A stretch of 14,735 bases of DNA from Clostridia bacterium (GTDB lineage Bacteria; Bacillota; Clostridia; Oscillospirales; CAG-272). Numbering within the stretch: position 1 is the first letter of the stretch; each line of letters begins with the position of its first letter. This document shows, piece by piece, positions 6,171 through 12,906 of this stretch. Below the pieces are notes generated by a model. The model worked only from the letters and a program-made list of their open reading frames with translations. It ran no database searches and had not been told where the DNA came from. Where the stretch lies: the NCBI GenBank assembly GCA_900769475.1, contig CAAGGQ010000070.1, positions 1 through 14,735 of the forward strand, written 5' to 3'. The position numbers were made by a program, and so were the translations under genes.

Positions 6171-7822
6171 GAGTTTTCTTTGGACGAAGACGCTTCTTTC
6201 TCCAGCTCCAAGACCTCGCCTCGGGCGGGGATCCACGCCTGCATCTCGGGTGCCATGGCACGGATCGCCTCGGCCACCGCCTCGGCGTGCTCCCGGCGCC
6301 ACATTTCCCGATCCCTCCTTCGGCTCTCGTATAGGTGGGTCAGCACCACATGGGAGCGGGAACGGGCCAGGGCAAAGGCGGCAAAGGGCTCCAGCCACGC
6401 TCGATGCTCCGGGGACGTGGCCCGCTTATCCCCCAGCCACACGTTGGAAAAGCAATAGTCGGCCATAGGGATCGACGCAAAGGGGGTGGGATCAAAATCC
6501 CGCACGTCCACGGGAAATCCCATGGACGGCGCATCCTTGGCCGTAACGTAATAGCCGTATTCGGGCACGCCGCGAGTGGTTCCCGGGCGGTAATGACGGC
6601 TGGCAAACACGCGAATATGCAAGGGCCCCACGGTCATCTCCTCGCCCTCGTGCACCACCCGCATTCGGGCGGGGGAAATACCGTAGGCGCGGGCGTGAAG
6701 CTCCATAAAATCGGGAATCACCCACAGGGTATCATTCTTGGCCAGTAGTTCCACGGCCTCGGGCTCAAAATGGTCCTCGTGGTTGTGGCTCACCAGAATC
6801 AGACGCAGGGGCTTGAGCAGTTCGGCAGCGCGGGCGGGAGATTTGGCCAGGTGCCACGCCATGCGAAAGGCGGGATCCATGGCCCAAGGGAAGCCTTGGG
6901 TATTGAACAGATAGAAGGTCGAATGTACCAGGGAAAAGAAATTCCCCTCGGTGCGGGAAAGAATGGAGGTTGCCCGCGCCATCTCCTCATCAAAGTGCGC
7001 GCGCATCTCCTCGTACAGTCGAGCGCAATGGGGCATGGACGCGTCCAGGGCATCCACCGATGCCGTGAAGGCACCGAAAAGATCCTCTACCTCGGTTGCA
7101 AAGCGCGACGCCTCCAGTTCCAAATTGTAAACTCCAAGATAGCCTCGGCTCAACTCCTCCAGAATCTCTTTCAGAGGAAGCTCATAAGGCGAGCACAGAG
7201 GAAAATGCGTATTCAACCCCTTGAGAGCGTGGATGTGCGTATGCACTACCCGACGGAAGAAATCCTTTTCGGGCAGAGCCACGGGGTCCGCAGAGAAGTG
7301 CTTCTTTCGATAGTAGGCGTAGTGCCCCATATCAAAGCAGATGCCTACGTCGGGCAAATTTGCCTGACACACGGCATCGTACACCAGGGCGGCGCAATCC
7401 CCCTCGCTCCGATCGGGCAGAAGGCGGTTGTTTTCCAGAGCCAACGTAACGGGATAGCCCATGGCGTCCCGATGAGCAGCCAGCTCCCGAAGCATTTCGG
7501 CATTATCCCCCAAGACCGGGTGCAGTACCAGGCAGAGCCGCTCTTGCCGCAGCTCCTGCAACACCCGCGCCACCGGGGAAAAGACCTCCTGCACCGCGCC
7601 TTCTCGAGAATGGGCCTTGACGTGCACCGAGATCTGGAATCCACGGTCCCATAGCCGATTTGCCACCCGAAGCACCTCTTCGGGATCGTGCCGCAGGAAC
7701 ACCGTGCGAAGCTCAATGCTCCCCACGCCGTGGGCACGAAGCGCATCCAGCACTCCATCCACCTCTCCCAAAAGGCCCGCACCACCGGCCAGCCATTCGT
7801 AAGGCAAAGATACACCGATCAT
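6167..7822 (-). CDS. Fusion of xylose-isomerase-like TIM barrel and UlaG-like metallo-beta-lactamase domain
   Basis: 551 residues in two enzyme-like parts. Residues 1-~260 look like a sugar-phosphate isomerase/epimerase (AP-endonuclease-2 family) barrel: VGSIELRT, SVHVKAHS, ALEN (Glu130), ICFDMGH (Asp164, His167), HTHIH (194-198) and YNLELE (Glu235/237) supply likely metal ligands. Residues ~290-540 look like a metallo-beta-lactamase fold of the UlaG type: WAMDPAF, then SHNHEDH (His346, His348, Asp350, His351), ASRHY (His410), LGDKR (Asp465) and LTHLYES (His496). Both metal sites look intact. AAAGGAGG lies 8 nt before the start. In ascorbate catabolism UlaG is a lactonase and UlaE a TIM-barrel epimerase, so a bifunctional role on a sugar-acid lactone is a fair guess, but the substrate is not shown. 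The gene stands alone, with no transporter nearby. Confidence 0.82.
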   Translation of the reverse strand: MIGVSLPYEWLAGGAGLLGEVDGVLDALRAHGVGSIELRTVFLRHDPEEVLRVANRLWDRGFQISVHVKAHSREGAVQEVFSPVARVLQELRQERLCLVLHPVLGDNAEMLRELAAHRDAMGYPVTLALENNRLLPDRSEGDCAALVYDAVCQANLPDVGICFDMGHYAYYRKKHFSADPVALPEKDFFRRVVHTHIHALKGLNTHFPLCSPYELPLKEILEELSRGYLGVYNLELEASRFATEVEDLFGAFTASVDALDASMPHCARLYEEMRAHFDEEMARATSILSRTEGNFFSLVHSTFYLFNTQGFPWAMDPAFRMAWHLAKSPARAAELLKPLRLILVSHNHEDHFEPEAVELLAKNDTLWVIPDFMELHARAYGISPARMRVVHEGEEMTVGPLHIRVFASRHYRPGTTRGVPEYGYYVTAKDAPSMGFPVDVRDFDPTPFASIPMADYCFSNVWLGDKRATSPEHRAWLEPFAAFALARSRSHVVLTHLYESRRRDREMWRREHAEAVAEAIRAMAPEMQAWIPARGEVLELEKEASSSKENS

Positions 7823-7844
7823 TCCGTTTTCCTCCTTTGTTCTG

Positions 7845-7985
7845 TGTTGAAATCAAAGCCTCCGATTCCACCGGAGATTTTCACCGCCCCTAAAAGGGGC
7901 TATTACCGGCCCAGCCCCCAAAGAGAGGCGCCGAATTTAATTATTGCATCCCATGCACGGCAATCCATAAACGGGTAACCACCAT
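7845..7985. other. Gene-free stretch with short hairpins
   Basis: With the repeat to its right this makes the ~400-bp gap between 7823 and 8222. It holds two small hairpins, CTCCG/CGGAG (in 7859-7877) and GCCCC-TAAAA-GGGGC (7886-7900), and an AT-rich patch near 7935-7950 that could hold a weak promoter for the fusion gene (minus-strand TTGCCG, then TAATTAAATT). No coding sequence with a ribosome binding site was seen on either strand. It may be part of the same non-coding element as 7986-8089. Confidence 0.4.
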
Positions 7986-8089
7986 AGGCTCCCTTGTGTA
8001 AAGGGAGCTCCGCCGTAGGCGGTGAGGGATTGTTTTTACAACCCCTCCGCCTCGCTACGCGAGCCACCTCCCCTTACACAGGGGAGGCT
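7986..8089. repeat. ~104-bp imperfect inverted repeat (interspersed palindromic element)
   Basis: The left arm (7986-8033, AGGCTCCCTTGTGTAAAGGG...) pairs imperfectly with the right arm (8038-8089, ...CCCCTTACACAGGGGAGGCT) around a 4-nt centre. Each arm has two local hairpins of its own: CTCCCTT/AAGGGAG with CCGCC/GGCGG on the left, CTCCCCT-type with CTCGC/GCGAG on the right. I recall similar modules between genes in many Oscillospiraceae genomes, which suggests a MITE-like or REP-like element. No target duplication is visible at the edges. Confidence 0.65.
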
Positions 8090-8162
8090 TTCTTGGGGGC
8101 TTGCTTTCCGCTCGCTCGTTTTCCGCTTCTTCGGTAAAACCGGAGGGGTGTTTTGGATATCG

Positions 8163-8210
8163 AAAAAGAAAAGAAGCACCGATCCGCCCGAGGGCCGACA
8201 AAGGTGCTTC
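8163..8210 (-). terminator. Terminator of the spoVM / HPr-like bicistron
   Basis: On the minus strand GAAGCACC (8210-8203) pairs with GGTGCTTC (8180-8173), with a GC-rich inner loop that can fold further, followed by TTTTCTTTTT. It begins 12 bp past the stop at 8223. Confidence 0.8.
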
Positions 8211-8222
8211 CTTTTGTGTTTC

Positions 8223-8462
8223 TTATTCCTCTACGGGCAGAGAATCCCCTACGATGAAATCCTTGATGAGGTGATAGATCTCGGTCTCGGATTCACAGTA
8301 GATCTGATCCCACTCAAAGGTGTACATCGCACCCAGGAGGGACTTGCCGCTTACCGAATAGTTCTCGTCATCGGTGAGAGTGATCTTGCCGGAATATTTG
8401 GTGGCAATGCTAACAAAACGGTTGACGTCTGCCATGGTGTCCAAACGAATCTTGTATCTCAT
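8223..8462 (-). CDS. HPr-like protein lacking the phosphorylatable histidine
   Basis: 79 residues that fit the size and fold pattern of PTS phosphocarrier HPr. The best match is RFVSIATKYSGKITLT and GKSLLGAM, which aligns to the HPr region around the regulatory serine (Ser41 here, Ser46 in Bacillus). The only histidine is His64 in the C-terminal helix, so the His15 phosphotransfer site is absent and ordinary PTS phosphate carriage is unlikely. It may instead be a Crh-like or wholly repurposed regulator. The start at 8462 has AAAGGAAG with an 8-nt gap; the longer in-frame reading to 8648 crosses spoVM and is not used. It follows spoVM by 38 bp and ends at a clear terminator, so the two share a transcript. 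Confidence 0.8.
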   Translation of the reverse strand: MRYKIRLDTMADVNRFVSIATKYSGKITLTDDENYSVSGKSLLGAMYTFEWDQIYCESETEIYHLIKDFIVGDSLPVEE

Positions 8463-8500
8463 ATCTATAACTTCCTTTCTTTTTTCTCCTTTTGGGAGCG

Positions 8501-8599
8501 TTATTTCTTGGTTGGGCGGGAGGGTCTTCCCTTTCCCGCAAACATTCGCCGCAACAGGGGCGAGAGAAACGCCGGTGCCTTCCATACGATCATTTTCAT
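8501..8599 (-). CDS. spoVM: SpoVM-like sporulation peptide
   Basis: A 32-residue gene that is easily missed because of its size. The peptide begins MKMIVWKAPAFLSPLLRRMF and ends in a basic tail (GKGRPSRPTKK). Aligned without gaps to Bacillus subtilis SpoVM (26 residues, MKFYTIKLPKFLGGIVRAML) it keeps Lys2, Lys7, Pro9, Phe11, Leu12, Arg17 and Met19. SpoVM is an amphipathic helix that inserts in the positively curved forespore membrane and recruits SpoIVA to start coat assembly; Pro9 is a known key residue. AAAGGAAG lies 6 nt upstream of ATG. It is first in a bicistron with the HPr-like gene. The basic extension is ~6 residues longer than in Bacillus. The call rests on this alignment recalled from memory, but spacing and residues fit very well. 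Confidence 0.82.
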   Translation of the reverse strand: MKMIVWKAPAFLSPLLRRMFAGKGRPSRPTKK

Positions 8600-8636
8600 G
8601 GCATTCTTCCTTTCGATGTAAAATAGATCCATTGCA

Positions 8637-8665
8637 AGTATATGCCATTCTCCTTCAAATGTCAC
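8637..8665 (-). promoter_or_regulatory. Promoter of the spoVM bicistron
   Basis: On the minus strand GTGACA (8665-8660) and TATACT (8642-8637) are 17 bp apart, ~38 bp before the spoVM ATG. This reads as a sigma-A type promoter. The same place also offers CATA after an AC with a 16-bp gap, near the sigma-K pattern, so a sporulation sigma factor cannot be ruled out. Confidence 0.5.
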
Positions 8666-8690
8666 CGGGAAAGCCTCGGCTCCCGCGCGA

Positions 8691-9119
8691 TTACAGCCGC
8701 GTGGAGGGATCCTCCAGCTTCTTCATGGCCGCGCGGAACACGGTCTTATCGTTTTCGTGACTCAGGGACGCCTCGGCCTTTTCCACGGGGACCCACTCCA
8801 CCTGGGCGATCTCTCCCTCCCGGGGCTTGATCTCCTTTTGCTTGGTTTGGGTCAGGAAGTAGACCACCTCCTTGGAAACTCCGGGCAGGGGACGGTAGTG
8901 CACCGTGGCGCGAAAATCCGAATGGATCCGGATCTGCACGGAGGTCTCCTCATAGACCTCACGGATGGCCGTCATATGCTCGGTCTCGCCGCGTTCCATG
9001 TGTCCCTTGGGAAAGGAGCGATGCCCACCCATGCGGTGCCGTATCATCAAAATATACAGTTTTCCGTTATCCTCATCCCGGCGTAATACCAGGGCGCCAC
9101 AGGATTTTTCATAGTGCAT
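8691..9119 (-). CDS. Nudix hydrolase (Ap4A-hydrolase-like)
   Basis: 142 residues with one Nudix fold. The Nudix box, GHMERGE then REVYEETSV, fits GX5EX7REUXEEXGU except that the usual glycine before the last hydrophobic is serine. FPKGHMERGE and the short length resemble diadenosine tetraphosphate hydrolases and related house-cleaning enzymes; the substrate is not certain. Three in-frame ATGs lie close together (9128, 9125, 9119): AAAGGAGG abuts the first and is 9 nt from the third, so I use 9119. It follows infB by 37 bp with no terminator, so it is the probable last gene of the rimP operon, in the place rbfA usually takes. Confidence 0.88.
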   Translation of the reverse strand: MHYEKSCGALVLRRDEDNGKLYILMIRHRMGGHRSFPKGHMERGETEHMTAIREVYEETSVQIRIHSDFRATVHYRPLPGVSKEVVYFLTQTKQKEIKPREGEIAQVEWVPVEKAEASLSHENDKTVFRAAMKKLEDPSTRL

Positions 9120-9156
9120 GGGCATCATCCTCCTTTCTCAAAATCGTAAATTACAA

Positions 9157-12156
9157 TTAGTCGGGTTGTACCTGTTCCATGATAAAGGCCTCGAGGATAT
9201 CCCCTACCTTAATATCATTGAATTTCTCCAGACCAACGCCGCACTCGTAGCCGCTGGCCACCTCACGAACGTCGTCCTTGAATCTCTTGAGGGAAGAGAT
9301 CTTATCCTCAAAGATCACGATGCCGTCACGAACCACGCGGATCTGGGATTGGCGGGTGATCTTACCGTCCTGCACGTAGGAGCCGGCAATGGTGCCCACG
9401 TTGGGAACGTGAATGGTTTGCCGCACCTCGGCATGACCCAGAAGATTCTCGCGGAACTTGGGAGCCAGCATACCCTTCATGGCCGCCTCGATCTCCTCCA
9501 GGCACTCGTAGATCACGCGATAGGTGCGCACGTCTACGTTCTGACGCTCGGCCGAATCGAGAGCGCTCTTATCGGGACGCACGTTGAAGCCTACGATGAT
9601 GGCATTGGATGCCGCCGCAAAGGTAACGTCGCCCTCGGTAATACCGCCGGCCGCCGCGTGGATCACACGGACCTTGACCTCCTCATTGGAAAGCTTGACC
9701 AGAGAGGCCTTGACTGCCTCTACCGAGCCGTCCACGTCGGCCTTGACGATGATGTTCAGATCCTTGACGCCGTCCGAGATCTGAGCAAACAGATCGTTGA
9801 GGTTGGCTCTGGCGTTGGCCTTGAATACGTCCTCCTTGGCCTTGTCGCGGCGCTGATCGGCCAGGGTTCTTGCCATTCTTTCGTCGGCAACGACCTGGAA
9901 TTCGTCACCCGCGGAGGGAACCTCGGAAAGACCCGTGATCTCTACGGGAACCGAAGGAGCCGCCTCCTTGAGGCTGCGACCCAGGTGGTCGGTCATGGAG
10001 CGCACATGGCCTACGGCCGTGCCCGCAATGATGATGTCGCCGCTGCGCAGCGTACCGTTCTGCACCAGAACGGTGGCCACGGGGCCGCGTCCGCGGTCCA
10101 GCTTGGCCTCGATGACGATACCCTTGGCGCGACGGTTGGGATTTGCCTTGAGCTCCTTCACGTCGGCAACCAGCAGTACGTTCTCCAAAAGATCCTCAAT
10201 GCCCATTCCGGTCAGAGCCGAAACGGGAACGCAGATCACGTCACCGCCCCATTCCTCGGGAACCAGACCGTACTTGGTCAGCTCCTGCTTGATGGCGTCG
10301 GGGTTGGCGGTGGGTTTATCCATTTTATTGATGGCAACCACAATGTCAATGCCTGCGGCCTTGGCGTGGTTGATGGCTTCTACGGTCTGGGGCATCACAC
10401 CGTCATCGGCGGCTACCACCAGGATGGCAATGTCGGTGGCCATAGCACCGCGGGCACGCATAGCGGTAAAGGCCGCGTGTCCGGGGGTATCCAGGAAGGT
10501 CAGGTCACGGCCGCCCGCCTTGACGCGGTACGCACCGATGTGCTGGGTAATACCGCCGGCCTCGCCTGCGGTCACGTGGGTGTGACGGATGGCGTCCAGA
10601 ATGGAGGTCTTACCGTGGTCAACGTGACCCATAACGCAGACAACGGGGGCACGCTCTACCAGCTGCTCCTCGGTGTCCTCGGCTTCGTCGAAGAGTCTTT
10701 CCTCGATGCTTACCACAACCTCAGGGCTGGCGGCAATGCCGAATTCATCGGCCACCAGAGCGGCAGTATCGTAATCTACCATTTGGTTTACGGTTACCAT
10801 CATGCCCATGAGCATGAGCTTCTTTACCACTTCTCCTGCGGTTACGTGGAGCTTGGAGGCCAGCTGAGCCACCACGATCTCCTCGGGAAGCTCTACTGCC
10901 GTGGGCTTGTGGACCACCAGGGGAGCGGGAGCCGCACCCCGACGGTTGTTCTTACCCTTGCCCTTGGCGTTGTTGCCGGGCTTACCAAAGCTCTGTCCTG
11001 CCTGCTGCTTCTTCAGCTTCTGGGTTCCGCCGCGCAGGTTCTGATCCTCGGATACAAAGGTATCCAGGTGCTCGTCGTACTTGGAAAGATCCACCGTAGA
11101 GGTGTGGGTGTCTACCACGCGGGGACCCTTGAGGGTTCCGTCGGGGTTGACGTTGGTGGAGGCACCGCGCACGATGGGCTGTACCTTGAATTTTTCTCTG
11201 GGAACGTTGGGAACGTAATCGCCCTTGTCCCGATCAAAGCGGGGAGCACCGCCGCGATTCTGCTGGCCGCCCTTATTGCCGGGGGCATAGGAGTTGCCCG
11301 CGGGCTTGCCAAAGCTCGGCTGTGCGCCACGGCCAAAGGAGCCTCCCTGGCCTGCCGCATAGGGTTGACGGGAAGACCCTTGCGCCGCGTTTGCGCCGTA
11401 GGGTTGTCTTTGCCCATTGTTCATATTGGAATTGCCGTAGGGGGCACGGTTGCCTCCTGCGGGCTGCGCGGGACGCGCTGCGGCACCGTTCTGCTGCGGA
11501 TGATACGGATTGCCGGTATAGGGTTGACGGGCTCTGGGAGCCTCTGCCTTGGGTGCCGGAGCCTTGGGCTGTGCCGCCGAGGGAGCCTTCTCCTCGGTTT
11601 TGGGAGCTTCGGTCTTGGGTGCTTCCTTCTTTACAGGCGCCTCTGCCTTGGGAGTAGCCTTGGGAGCTTCTGCCTTGGGTGCCGGAGCCTCCACCTTCTT
11701 CTGAGGCTTTTCGGCCTCCTTCTTCACCGCGGCCTTGGGAGCCTCTGCCTTGGGAGCCTCTGCCTTGGGAGCCTCTGCCTTGGGAGCCTCGGTCTTGGGC
11801 GCTTCGGTCTTGGGTGCTTCCTTCTTTACAGGCGTCTCTGCCTTGGGTGCTTCTGCCTTGGGTGCTTCTGCCTTGGGTGCTTCTGCCACCGCGGAAGCTT
11901 CCACCTTCTTGGGAGCTGCCTTCTTTACTTTTGAGGGAATATAGGTCACCCCATCCAAATAGTTACCGATATTGGTGATCTGATGAGCCTTGGTCAAGGA
12001 CTCGAATAAAATGTCAAATTCCACGGGCTCCAGCGCTTTTTGGGTGGTTTTTGCCTCAATTCCGTTTTGATTGAGGATCTCCACCAGCTCTTTGCTCTTT
12101 AGCCCCAGATCCTTTGCCAATTTTGTAATTTTGAATTGTTGATTGATACCTGCCAT
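9157..12156 (-). CDS. infB: Translation initiation factor IF-2
   Basis: 999 residues. IF-2 is the GTPase that brings fMet-tRNA to the 30S P site and promotes 50S joining. From the start chosen here: an IF2 N-terminal helical domain (MAGINQQFKITKLAKDLGL), a long low-complexity arm (~93-405) made first of Ala-Pro-Lys-Ala-Glu repeats and then Gly/Asn/Gln/Arg-rich sequence, a second N-domain-like segment, and the G domain with GHVDHGKT (510-517), DTPGH (556-560) and NKMD (610-613). Domains II-IV follow (PNRRAKGIVIEAKLDRGRGP, IVKADVDGSVEAV, YECGVGLEKFNDIKVGDILEAF). The start at 12156 has AGGAGG 4 nt before it and the family-typical opening; the reading up to 12246 only crosses leader hairpins. It is far longer than Bacillus IF-2 (716) because of the arm. 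It lies between ylxQ and the Nudix gene. Confidence 0.97.
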   Translation of the reverse strand: MAGINQQFKITKLAKDLGLKSKELVEILNQNGIEAKTTQKALEPVEFDILFESLTKAHQITNIGNYLDGVTYIPSKVKKAAPKKVEASAVAEAPKAEAPKAEAPKAETPVKKEAPKTEAPKTEAPKAEAPKAEAPKAEAPKAAVKKEAEKPQKKVEAPAPKAEAPKATPKAEAPVKKEAPKTEAPKTEEKAPSAAQPKAPAPKAEAPRARQPYTGNPYHPQQNGAAARPAQPAGGNRAPYGNSNMNNGQRQPYGANAAQGSSRQPYAAGQGGSFGRGAQPSFGKPAGNSYAPGNKGGQQNRGGAPRFDRDKGDYVPNVPREKFKVQPIVRGASTNVNPDGTLKGPRVVDTHTSTVDLSKYDEHLDTFVSEDQNLRGGTQKLKKQQAGQSFGKPGNNAKGKGKNNRRGAAPAPLVVHKPTAVELPEEIVVAQLASKLHVTAGEVVKKLMLMGMMVTVNQMVDYDTAALVADEFGIAASPEVVVSIEERLFDEAEDTEEQLVERAPVVCVMGHVDHGKTSILDAIRHTHVTAGEAGGITQHIGAYRVKAGGRDLTFLDTPGHAAFTAMRARGAMATDIAILVVAADDGVMPQTVEAINHAKAAGIDIVVAINKMDKPTANPDAIKQELTKYGLVPEEWGGDVICVPVSALTGMGIEDLLENVLLVADVKELKANPNRRAKGIVIEAKLDRGRGPVATVLVQNGTLRSGDIIIAGTAVGHVRSMTDHLGRSLKEAAPSVPVEITGLSEVPSAGDEFQVVADERMARTLADQRRDKAKEDVFKANARANLNDLFAQISDGVKDLNIIVKADVDGSVEAVKASLVKLSNEEVKVRVIHAAAGGITEGDVTFAAASNAIIVGFNVRPDKSALDSAERQNVDVRTYRVIYECLEEIEAAMKGMLAPKFRENLLGHAEVRQTIHVPNVGTIAGSYVQDGKITRQSQIRVVRDGIVIFEDKISSLKRFKDDVREVASGYECGVGLEKFNDIKVGDILEAFIMEQVQPD
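11535..11886 (-). repeat. Tandem 15-bp repeats inside infB
   Basis: Degenerate 15-bp units, plus strand GCCTCTGCCTTGGGA and GCTTCTGCCTTGGGT, encode the Ala-Pro-Lys-Ala-Glu arm of IF-2. At least three exact copies in a row occur near 11740-11785 and near 11850-11885. Such arrays tend to change length by slippage. Confidence 0.85.
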
Positions 12157-12177
12157 ATTTCCTCCTATTTTTCCGCA

Positions 12178-12263
12178 GGGAGCCGCAGACTCCCTCATGA
12201 ACTCTGATTCCACGAAAGGCCTCGTGGAGAACGTCTCCCGGGTCAAGGCTCCGACCCGTGGAG
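12178..12263 (-). other. Hairpin-rich leader between ylxQ and infB
   Basis: Three stem-loops lie in the 117-bp gap: 12235-12263 (10-bp stem with one bulge, CGGGTC/GACCCG core), 12210-12227 (CCACGA/TCGTGG) and 12178-12194 (GGGAG/CTCCC, 9 bp before the infB ribosome binding site). No U-run follows any, so they are not terminators; they may be processing sites or control infB translation. Confidence 0.5.
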
Positions 12264-12273
12264 CGTAAGATCG

Positions 12274-12612
12274 TTATTTTGGATCGTTTTGCAACGCCGC
12301 ATTCACCAGGCGGCAAAGATTTTGATCGGTTACGGCCACCGCCGCAACCCTTGCGCCCTTTCCCAGGGCCCGGGCCAGGGCCTCTCCCTCCACGGAAGAA
12401 AGCACCAGGGGAACGCCGTAAAAGGCGCATTTATCTCGCAGCCGCTTGGCGGTGTTCTCGGAATTATCCGAGGCACAAACCACCAAAAAGGGCTTTTTTC
12501 CGCTCCCCAGAGCATCGCAGACCAGCGGCGTTCCGCAGATCAGCTTTCCCGCCTTGCGGCAGAGCCCCAGAGATGCCAGAAGCTTTTCTCTTCCTCCTTG
12601 CTCATTCCCCAT
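12274..12612 (-). CDS. ylxQ: L7Ae/L30e-family RNA-binding protein YlxQ
   Basis: 112 residues of the ribosomal L7Ae-like family (KLLASLGLCRKAGKLICGT, KKPFLVVCASDNSENT, ALARALGKGARVAAVAV). Relatives bind kink-turn RNA; the exact partner of YlxQ is unsettled. It sits at its standard place between rnpM and infB. The start overlaps the end of rnpM by 11 nt, with AGGAGC ~9 nt upstream, so translation is probably coupled. Confidence 0.93.
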   Translation of the reverse strand: MGNEQGGREKLLASLGLCRKAGKLICGTPLVCDALGSGKKPFLVVCASDNSENTAKRLRDKCAFYGVPLVLSSVEGEALARALGKGARVAAVAVTDQNLCRLVNAALQNDPK

Positions 12613-12880
12613 GGGACAGAAGCTCCTGTTCCATCTGGTCGTAGACCTCCTCGGGGATCGAGCAATCCAGATTCTTATCGATGCGGCGGCTCTTGCGAGC
12701 GCGACGCAAGCATTTGATATCGCGGCAGAGATAGGCGCCGCGCCCCGACTTTTTGCCGGTGAAATCCAACGAGATCTCCCCCTCGGGACTGCGTACCACG
12801 CGCAACAGCTCGATCTTGGGCTTGTGCTCGTTGCAGCCCATGCATTGCCGCATGGGGATCTTTCTTACTTTCTTTTCCAT
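12602..12880 (-). CDS. rnpM: RNase P modulator RnpM (YlxR)
   Basis: 92 residues of the YlxR family, shown in Bacillus to bind the RNase P RNA and modulate it. Diagnostic motifs are PMRQCMGCNEHKPKIELLRV and GRGAYLCRDIKCLRRARK. The start at 12880 (MEKKVRKIP) matches the family; upstream AAGGG/AAGG sequences are only moderate ribosome binding sites. An in-frame TTG at 12910 overlapping the nusA stop would add ten residues and cannot be excluded. It is 26 bp after nusA and overlaps ylxQ. Confidence 0.93.
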   Translation of the reverse strand: MEKKVRKIPMRQCMGCNEHKPKIELLRVVRSPEGEISLDFTGKKSGRGAYLCRDIKCLRRARKSRRIDKNLDCSIPEEVYDQMEQELLSHGE

Positions 12881-12906
12881 AATCCTTATCCCTTCAAGGG
12901 AGTGAC

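Noticed and set aside
6770..7654. 294-codon plus-strand frame opposite the fusion gene
   Set aside because: No motif; the minus-strand protein has two clear metal-binding domains.
8223..8648. Longer reading of the HPr-like gene from 8648
   Set aside because: The extra 62 residues cross spoVM in another frame, look non-native, and the internal ATG at 8462 has the proper ribosome binding site.
8637..8665. Firm sigma-K or sigma-E promoter for spoVM
   Set aside because: Only the CATA core and an AC at 16 bp fit; the sigma-A reading is at least as good, so the sigma factor is left open.
8666..8690. Terminator after the Nudix gene
   Set aside because: A bulged stem (GGGAGCC with GGCTTTCCC) exists but no U-run follows.
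11535..11886. CRISPR-like array
   Set aside because: The 15-bp units are in-frame codons for the IF-2 arm without unique spacers.
9118..11934. 938-codon open frame on the plus strand opposite infB
   Set aside because: It mirrors infB codon usage, has low-complexity Gly/Leu/Cys composition and no known domain; infB is certain on the other strand.
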